This document shows positions 12,595 through 17,100 of a stretch of DNA of 17,100 bases, in pieces. The stretch lies in contig CAZPGL010000043.1 in the NCBI GenBank assembly GCA_964586175.1, positions 1 through 17,100 on the forward strand, written 5' to 3'. Under the pieces are notes generated by a model, which was given only the letters and a program-made list of their open reading frames with translations, did not search any database and had not been told where the DNA came from. The translations under genes and the position numbers were made by a program. Origin of the DNA: CAZPGL01 sp964586175 (lineage in GTDB: Bacteria; Actinomycetota; Acidimicrobiia; Acidimicrobiales; MedAcidi-G1). The first letter of the stretch is position 1. Each line of letters begins with the position of its first letter.

Positions 12595-12634
12595 GCCGTG
12601 GCCCCGACCGCCGGACAGGGCTGGCCGGCCCTGC

Positions 12635-12640
12635 CAGACT
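12635..12640 (+). promoter_or_regulatory. Possible -10 box CAGACT before the sulfatase gene
   Basis: CAGACT keeps A2 and T6 of TANNNT and ends 6 bases before ATG 12647. It is divergent from the transporter promoter 40 bases away. Confidence 0.4.
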
Positions 12641-12646
12641 GCCTTG

Positions 12647-14110
12647 ATGGCGAACCGCCCCAACGTCCTGCTGGTCACGATCGACCAGTGGCGGGCCGAC
12701 TGCCTGGGGGTGGCCGGACACCCGCTCGTGCGTACCCCGCATCTCGACGCCATGGCCGCCGACGGGGTGCGCTTCACCGCCCATCATGCGCAGGCCACAC
12801 CGTGTGCGCCGAGCCGGGCGTGTCTGCTGACCGGCACCTACCAACACACCAACCGGGTGGTGTTCAACGGCACCCCGCTCGACGCCGGCTTGACGAACCT
12901 GGCCCTCGAGGCTCGGGCCGGTGGTTACGAGCCGCAGTTGTTCGGCCACACGGACACCACCATCGACCCTCGTACCACCACCGATGACGATCCCCGGCTG
13001 CTCGACTACGAGGGGACCCTGCCCGGGTTCACGGTGGCCCTCGAGCTGCCGGAGCACCGCGAGGCGTGGTACCGGTGGCTGGCCGACCGGGGCCATGACA
13101 TCACCGACCGTGGGCGGTTCCTGCGTCCCGGCCCCGATGCGGTGCCGCCGGGACGGGGCGCGACCTGGCCGCCGTCGCCGTACGCCGCCGACGAGACGGA
13201 GACGGCGTTCGTCGTCGACCGGGTGGTCGACCTGCTGGCCGACCTGCCGGAACCGTGGTTCGTCCACGTGTCGCTGTACCGGCCCCACCCGCCGTTCCAT
13301 GTGCCGTCGCCGTACCACGACCTCCATGACCCGGCCGACGTGGACGCCCCGATTCCGCCGGCCGACGTGGCCCACCCGTTCCTCGACACCGTCCGGGCCG
13401 CCCAGCACCAGGAGGGCCGTGACGATCCGGACGAGGTACGCCAGCTGCGGGCCACCTACTTCGGCATGGTGGCCGAGGTCGACACCCAGATGGGCCGCCT
13501 GCTCGACGCGGTGCGGCCGGTCGAGGAGCACACGGTCGTGGCCGTCACCTCGGACCACGGCGAGATGCTCGGCGACCACGGGTTGTTCGGCAAGCTGGGT
13601 TACCACGACGGGGCGTTCCACATTCCGCTGCTCGTCCGGTATCCGGCGCTCGGCGGTCCAACCGGCATCGCTGTCGACGAGTTCACCGAGAACGTCGACG
13701 TCATGCCGACGTTGCTGGACCTGGCCGGGCTGCCGGTCCCCGACCAGTGCCAGGGCCGTTCGCTGCGTCCGTTCCTCACCGATGGTCGAGCCGACGACTG
13801 GCGCACCGCCACCCATTGGGAGTTCGACTTCCGGGTGTTCGCCGCCATGGCGGGGCTGCCCCTCGACGACTGCCATTTGGTGGTCGAACGGGATCGTGAT
13901 GGCATGTACGTCCGGTTCGGCGGTTATCCCGACCTGTTCGTCGACCTGGTGGCCGATCCTGACGAACGCCACCCGCTGGTCGACCATCCGGCGATGGCCC
14001 GGTATGCGGAACGGCTCGCCGGGTGGCGGCCGATGGTCGTCGAGAGCGAGTTGGTCAACCGCCTGGCCACCCCGCACGGCATGCTCACCCTGAGTGATCC
14101 GGAGGGTTGA
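12647..14110 (+). CDS. Type I sulfatase / phosphonate monoester hydrolase family enzyme
   Basis: The 487-residue product is an alkaline-phosphatase-fold hydrolase. Active-site parts: NVLLVTIDQWRADCLG (6-21) with the metal-binding D13; CAPSRACLLTG (53-63), where C53 would be oxidised to formylglycine; YRPHPPFHVPSPYHD (211-225); and VTSDHGEMLGDHGLFGK (300-316) with D303/H304 and K316. The stretch after the catalytic Cys (VFNGTPLDAGLTNLA, HTDTTIDPRTTT) and the RPHPP block resemble Rhizobium/Burkholderia phosphonate monoester hydrolases, which are promiscuous phosphodiesterases and sulfatases. No signal peptide, so it is cytosolic. ATG 12647 is used; a TTG one codon earlier is in frame. No formylglycine-generating enzyme is in the window. 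The true substrate is unknown. Confidence 0.9.
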   Translation: MANRPNVLLVTIDQWRADCLGVAGHPLVRTPHLDAMAADGVRFTAHHAQATPCAPSRACLLTGTYQHTNRVVFNGTPLDAGLTNLALEARAGGYEPQLFGHTDTTIDPRTTTDDDPRLLDYEGTLPGFTVALELPEHREAWYRWLADRGHDITDRGRFLRPGPDAVPPGRGATWPPSPYAADETETAFVVDRVVDLLADLPEPWFVHVSLYRPHPPFHVPSPYHDLHDPADVDAPIPPADVAHPFLDTVRAAQHQEGRDDPDEVRQLRATYFGMVAEVDTQMGRLLDAVRPVEEHTVVAVTSDHGEMLGDHGLFGKLGYHDGAFHIPLLVRYPALGGPTGIAVDEFTENVDVMPTLLDLAGLPVPDQCQGRSLRPFLTDGRADDWRTATHWEFDFRVFAAMAGLPLDDCHLVVERDRDGMYVRFGGYPDLFVDLVADPDERHPLVDHPAMARYAERLAGWRPMVVESELVNRLATPHGMLTLSDPEG

Positions 14111-14314
14111 CGGGACGCCGCTGGGTGGTCGTCGGGGGTCTGTTGTGACCGCTGTCTCCGATGGTCCCGGTCCCCGCCGCGGCACACTGCCCTGCCGATG
14201 GGTAACCGTCACCAATCTGCTCGTTCACGAGCTCGGCGGGGTGGCGGTCCCACGAGAATCTCCGGTAATCCCCGCCCCGGGCGTGACCCGTGGCGCCCCA
14301 GCGAAGGACCCTCC
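14111..14314. other. Intergenic leader between the sulfatase and small-protein genes
   Basis: No gene is supported in these 204 bases. GGCGGGG (14235-14241) can pair with CCCCGCC (14270-14276) over a 28-base loop. This could be a terminator for the sulfatase gene or a leader structure for the next gene, but in DNA this GC-rich it may be chance. Confidence 0.35.
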
Positions 14315-14488
14315 ATGTACCAGCAGCGCACCACCTCCACCCGGTACCGCGACGACCTGACCGAGCTGATCCACCAGGCAGTGGGCACCGGTTACGGCTT
14401 CGGCTTCGGCGCCAAGGTGTTCTCGTTGATCGCCTCGTCGCTGGCATCGGGCCCGTCCGGCCGACGCCCCCGCCCCCTGGGCTGGTAG
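14315..14488 (+). CDS. Small protein of 57 residues, unknown function
   Basis: Not recognised. It starts MYQQRTTSTRYRDDLTELIH, then has a Gly/aromatic run GTGYGFGFGAKVF (38 or so bases downstream in codons, about residues 23-35), a short hydrophobic helix VFSLIASSLAS and a basic Pro/Arg tail ending GRRPRPLGW. GAAGGA at 14303-14308 lies 6 bases before ATG 14315, one of the better Shine-Dalgarno sequences in the window and the reason for choosing this start over the longer frame from 14198. The hydrophobic stretch is short for a membrane span, so it might be peripheral. It is preceded by a 204-base leader and followed by an independent promoter for the next lipoprotein. Confidence 0.62.
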   Translation: MYQQRTTSTRYRDDLTELIHQAVGTGYGFGFGAKVFSLIASSLASGPSGRRPRPLGW

Positions 14489-14530
14489 TCCACCGCCACA
14501 CACGACCCTCCACCAGCATCGCAACCCCGG

Positions 14531-14536
14531 TACCAT
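14531..14536 (+). promoter_or_regulatory. -10 box TACCAT, likely leaderless promoter of the LppX-like lipoprotein gene
   Basis: CGGTACCAT ends 7 bases before GTG 14544, with no Shine-Dalgarno in front of the start. Confidence 0.6.
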
Positions 14537-14543
14537 CGCCACC

Positions 14544-15548
14544 GTGAAGCGCATCCTGCTCGGTGTGGCGTTGGCGGCCGTGGTCGCTGCGGGTTGTGGC
14601 AGCAACTCGTCGGACACCGGCCGCGTCTCGGTCGAGATCGAGGCCAGCCGGGGTTTCGTGCTCACCGCGGCCGAACGGTCCGAGACCGCGGCCTACCGGT
14701 TCGACGTGAGCCTGGCCATCGACATGGACATGGGGTTCATGGCCATGCAGCTCGGTGGCGACGGTCCGATGACTACCGGGTCGTTCGACGGCGCCCGCAT
14801 GGCGACGACGACCGACATGGCACCGATGTTCGCCGAGATCGCCGAGGCCACCGGCGAGAATTTCGACCTGTCGATGCTTGGTCTGACCGCTGACGACATG
14901 GTGATCGAAACGGTCAGTGACGGCGCGGTCCTGTACCTGCATGCGCCGATTCTCGGAGCGGGTGTGGCCGCCGAGTTACTGGGTCTGAATGCGTTGGCCG
15001 ACGGTTGGGGCCGGGTCGATCTCAGCGAATCTCCCGACTTGTCGGCGGCGGACGTGGCTGCCCTGTCGGGCCAGGCGGGCATGGACCCGTCGAACCTGTT
15101 TGGCTTGTTGGACGGCATCGACGCCGCCGTCAACGATGAAGGTCCTTCCGAGGTCCGTGGTGTGCCCACCACCCGATTGACCGCCACCGCCGGTCTCCTC
15201 GACGCCTTGGCGGCAATGTCGGGTATCGGGGCGGAGCAGTTCGCCGACGTGGCCGGCGCAAGTGGCGACGATGAGGTGCTCGATGTGCTGGCGGGCCAGC
15301 CGGTCACCCTCGACATCGACATCGACGCCGCCGGCCTGGTCCGGCGGGTCGCCTACGACATGGACATGGGTGGGCTGGTCAGCGAGTTGGCCGCCCTGGA
15401 AGGGGCCGGGGACATGGGTGAGGTGACCATGCGCTACGTGCTCGAGGTGGTGTTCTTCGACTACGACGCCGACATCGTCGTCGACGTGCCTGCTGGCGCC
15501 GTCGACGTCACCGACGCTTTTCTGGGCTTGGTGTCAACCGGCGTTTGA
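14544..15548 (+). CDS. Putative LppX/LprG-like lipoprotein
   Basis: The 334-residue product has a clear lipoprotein signal: basic start VKR, hydrophobic ILLGVALAAVV, and lipobox VAAGC with C18, followed by GSNSSD. The mature part is acidic, with alternating strands such as YRFDVSLAIDMDMGF and RYVLEVVFFDYDADIVVDVP. It also has a central segment GWGRVDLSESPDL and EVRGVPTTRLTAT. These resemble the W-x-x-hydrophobic-D-L and x-x-V-x-G-V-x-T-T-x-Y/L patterns of LppX/LprAFG-type lipid-carrier lipoproteins of actinomycetes. That match is by eye and of moderate strength. GTG 14544 follows a TACCAT box. It is probably anchored to the outer face of the membrane; its ligand is unknown. Confidence 0.78.
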   Translation: MKRILLGVALAAVVAAGCGSNSSDTGRVSVEIEASRGFVLTAAERSETAAYRFDVSLAIDMDMGFMAMQLGGDGPMTTGSFDGARMATTTDMAPMFAEIAEATGENFDLSMLGLTADDMVIETVSDGAVLYLHAPILGAGVAAELLGLNALADGWGRVDLSESPDLSAADVAALSGQAGMDPSNLFGLLDGIDAAVNDEGPSEVRGVPTTRLTATAGLLDALAAMSGIGAEQFADVAGASGDDEVLDVLAGQPVTLDIDIDAAGLVRRVAYDMDMGGLVSELAALEGAGDMGEVTMRYVLEVVFFDYDADIVVDVPAGAVDVTDAFLGLVSTGV

Positions 15549-15560
15549 CCAGCGCTTTTT
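15530..15560 (+). terminator. Imperfect hairpin with T5 tract after the lipoprotein gene
   Basis: GGTGTCAA (15530-15537) can pair with TTGACC (15545-15550) with a 2-base bulge. After five bases a run of five T follows (15556-15560). The T-run is unusual for this GC-rich sequence. The lipoprotein stop codon lies inside the stem, so the call is uncertain. Confidence 0.4.
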
Positions 15561-15637
15561 GTCGGCACGTCGGATTCGCGCGAAGGTTGCGTTTGCGGGG
15601 CTCCACGGCGGGGTCCGACAGCGCACGGGAGAAGCCA

Positions 15638-15946
15638 ATGTCGTACACGACGATCACCACCAACAGGCCGGGTCAGGCATTCCGGGATGTGTCCAGCGCC
15701 GATGAGGCAAACGCGTTGTTTGCTCGGGTGATGGAGATCACCGCCAAGCATGGAGGCGAGACCTCGTTGATCGGATACGACCATGCCCGGGCCTGCAACG
15801 TGGCCATCATCACGTACCCGGATTCGGAGTCAGCCGCGAAGGCGGGGATCGAGGTCGAAGCGTCCGGAATCATCGACGTCGAGTCGCGGGGGATGTTCTC
15901 GCCCATGGAGGATTTCTGGCCGGTGTACACGGCGGCGCTCGGCTGA
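15638..15946 (+). CDS. Hypothetical protein, 102 residues
   Basis: No firm family. The product starts MSYTTITTNRPGQAFRDVSS and has the length and alternating pattern of a dimeric alpha/beta (ABM-like) domain: strand TTITT, helix ADEANALFARVMEITAKHG, strands SLIGYDHARACNVAIITYP, helix ESAAKAGIEVEAS, and a final FSPMEDFWPVYTAAL helix. GGGAG (15627-15631) lies 6 bases before ATG 15638, which picks this start over the longer open frame from 15545. Codon use is a little less GC-skewed than in the neighbours (AAA-, GCA-, TTG- and TTT-type codons appear), so recent acquisition is possible but not shown. The next gene, also small and ABM-like, follows after 26 bases. Confidence 0.72.
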   Translation: MSYTTITTNRPGQAFRDVSSADEANALFARVMEITAKHGGETSLIGYDHARACNVAIITYPDSESAAKAGIEVEASGIIDVESRGMFSPMEDFWPVYTAALG

Positions 15947-15972
15947 ACCGCCCCGCGATCACGGCTGAGTTC

Positions 15973-16266
15973 GTGGCCCACGTCGTGTTCGTCGAGTTCC
16001 GGTGTCGGCCCGGGAAGGCGCCCGCGCTGCTCGAGGTGTTGGCCGTCACGGTGCCTGAGACCGAAGCCTTCGACGGTTGTCGGGGCCTCGACACCTACCG
16101 GGCGGACGACAACCCGGACGTCGTGGTCCTGTGGGGCCGCTGGGATCGCCGCGAGGACCACGCGGCCTATTTGGCGTGGCGGTCTACCGAGACCGACTTC
16201 TTTACCGATATGGACGCCCTGCTCACCGAGCCGCCCCGCATCGTGCACCTGACCCGCGAAGGTTGA
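15973..16266 (+). CDS. Antibiotic biosynthesis monooxygenase (ABM) domain protein
   Basis: The 97-residue product has the ABM fold pattern: opening strand VVFVEFRCRPGKAPALLEVL (residues 4-23), a Glu-rich segment VPETEAFDGCRGLDTYRA with the family's typical GCRG-type turn, then VVVLWGRWDRREDHAAYLAW (about 50-69). The RWD...HAAYLAWR block is characteristic of quinol/ABM monooxygenases and their non-catalytic relatives. Such small dimeric proteins act on quinols, polyketides or unknown aromatics, often without a cofactor. GTG 15973 begins just before the first strand, and no Shine-Dalgarno is visible, so translation probably depends on the upstream gene. Substrate unknown. Confidence 0.83.
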   Translation: MAHVVFVEFRCRPGKAPALLEVLAVTVPETEAFDGCRGLDTYRADDNPDVVVLWGRWDRREDHAAYLAWRSTETDFFTDMDALLTEPPRIVHLTREG

Positions 16267-16311
16267 CGTACGACAGGACCGGCGACGGGACGGCCGTGCT
16301 TTACTTTTTGG

Positions 16312-17100
16312 ATGGATGCTTTGACGGGCCATGGCCCCGCCGACCATGTCTTGGCCAACCGCGCCCATTGGGACCGCATGGCCGGCGATTGGGTCGACAG
16401 CGGGCGGAGCGCCTGGGCGGCTGACGAGCCCCGGTGGGGGGTGTTCGCGCTTCCTGAGTCGCGTATCGGCCTGCTGGCCGGATTTGCCGGCGGCGACGTC
16501 GTCGAACTGGGGTGCGGCACCGGTTACGTGTCGGCATGGCTGGCCCGGCGAGGCGGACGGCCGGTCGGGGTCGACAACTCGGCGGCACAGCTGGCCACCG
16601 CGGCCGCTTTCCAGGCCGAGTTCGGTCTTCGGTTCCCGCTCGTCCACGGTGACGCGGAACGGCTGCCGTTCCCCGACCGGTCCTTCGACTTCGCCGTCTC
16701 CGAGTACGGCGCCGCGATCTGGTGCGACCCCCACCGGTGGCTGCCCGAGGCGGCTCGGGTCTTGCGGCCCGGTGGCCGTCTGGTGTTTCTCGGCAACTCG
16801 CCGCTCATGGTCATGTGTGTCAACGACGACTGGTCGCAGATCGGCGAAGGGCTGGCCCGTTCACAGTTCGGGATGCACCGGTTCGACGATCCGGACGACG
16901 ATTCGGTCGAATTCCACCTGTCCCATGGGGAACTGATCGACATCTTCGGGTCGTGTGGCCTCACCGTCGAACGGCTCGTCGAATTGCGGCCCGGCGTCGA
17001 CACTCCACCCAGCCAATACCCGTGGGCCGCTGTCGACTGGGCCCGCCGGTGGCCACTCGAAGAAGCCTGGATCCTCCGCCGAAACAGCGGTGGAGATGGT
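16312..17100 (+). CDS. SAM-dependent methyltransferase (class I), 3' end outside window
   Basis: The open frame from ATG 16312 runs to the last base without a stop: 263 residues so far. It has a class I methyltransferase core: motif I VVELGCGTGYVSAWLA (63-78), the ribose-binding acidic residue in GVDNS (D88), motif II region HGDAERLPFPDRSFDFAVS (112-130) and LPEAARVLRPGGRLVFLGNS (144-163). The N-terminal NRAHWDRMAGDWVDSGR cap is typical of small-molecule methyltransferases. The C-terminal part includes VEFHLSHGELIDIFGSCGL and a PWAAVDWARRWPLEEAW tail, as in UbiE/COQ5-like family members. TACTTT (16302-16307) is a possible -10 box only 4 bases upstream, closer than for other genes. Substrate unknown. 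Confidence 0.9.
   Translation, partial: MDALTGHGPADHVLANRAHWDRMAGDWVDSGRSAWAADEPRWGVFALPESRIGLLAGFAGGDVVELGCGTGYVSAWLARRGGRPVGVDNSAAQLATAAAFQAEFGLRFPLVHGDAERLPFPDRSFDFAVSEYGAAIWCDPHRWLPEAARVLRPGGRLVFLGNSPLMVMCVNDDWSQIGEGLARSQFGMHRFDDPDDDSVEFHLSHGELIDIFGSCGLTVERLVELRPGVDTPPSQYPWAAVDWARRWPLEEAWILRRNSGGDG

Noticed and set aside
11034..12647. Plus-strand open frame of 537 codons antisense to the YbaK-family and transporter genes
   Set aside because: The translation is low-complexity Arg/Gly/His/Asp, and both minus-strand genes are clearly conserved families.
12488..14215. Minus-strand open frame of 575 codons over the sulfatase gene
   Set aside because: Shadow frame. The plus strand holds all sulfatase active-site motifs in order.
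15545..15573. TTGACC at 15545 as a -35 promoter element for the 102-residue gene
   Set aside because: No -10-like hexamer is found at 16-19 bases spacing. The sequence overlaps the preceding gene's stop and a hairpin.
1..17100. CRISPR arrays, transposons, integrases, tRNA, rRNA or toxin-antitoxin modules
   Set aside because: Read on both strands; I saw no spaced direct repeats, terminal inverted repeats, transposase motifs, cloverleaf with TTCRA loop, or paired toxin-antitoxin genes. The MazG-like gene is a pyrophosphohydrolase, not part of MazEF.

Overview
The window is very GC-rich, almost fully coding DNA with GTG starts used about as freely as ATG. The gene content points to an actinomycete, most likely class Acidimicrobiia (Ilumatobacter-like). 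Supporting signs are an acyl-CoA carboxylase beta gene followed by a short epsilon-subunit gene, a lysC-type aspartokinase with an internal beta-subunit start, a secreted cyclophilin of the actinobacterial type, and many promoters of the leaderless TANNNT type directly in front of start codons. The taxonomic call is an inference from gene content, not from a marker gene.

Layout: (1) 1-1083, the 3' end of dnaX (tau/gamma clamp-loader subunit) and recR. (2) 1084-1405, an intergenic stretch with a strong hairpin. (3) 1406-2729, methylmalonyl-CoA epimerase and a stand-alone 5'-3' exonuclease-like nuclease. (4) 2734-3282, a LOG-family gene on the minus strand, divergent from the acyl/propionyl-CoA carboxylase beta and epsilon genes (3349-5099). 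(5) 5096-6591, minus strand: a membrane-anchored cyclophilin followed by leucyl/phenylalanyl-tRNA-protein transferase (aat). (6) 6706-10418, aspartokinase, a 460-residue lipoprotein, and aspartate-semialdehyde dehydrogenase: the first two steps of the aspartate amino-acid pathway, interrupted by the lipoprotein gene. (7) 10435-12581, a MazG-like gene (minus), a small unknown gene (plus), and a minus-strand pair of an EamA transporter and a YbaK-family deacylase. (8) 12647-14110, a sulfatase/phosphonate monoester hydrolase. (9) 14315-17100, a 57-residue small protein, an LppX/LprG-like lipoprotein, two small proteins (one ABM-like, one possibly of the same fold) and a SAM methyltransferase cut by the window end.

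Metabolic links: the carboxylase beta/epsilon pair and the epimerase would act in sequence on propionyl-CoA (propionyl-CoA to methylmalonyl-CoA and its epimer). Aspartokinase and Asd feed lysine, threonine and methionine synthesis. The rest is housekeeping: replication and repair, N-degron tagging, nucleotide and tRNA quality control.

I did not find a clearly new defence or mobile system. No CRISPR, insertion sequence, integrase, tRNA or rRNA is visible. The most interesting signal is regulatory: eight genes have a TANNNT box (mostly TAG/TAC-N-N-T after a G/C-rich G-G or G-C) ending 6-9 bases before the start codon, which predicts systematic leaderless transcription here. Genes inside operons instead tend to have Shine-Dalgarno sequences.
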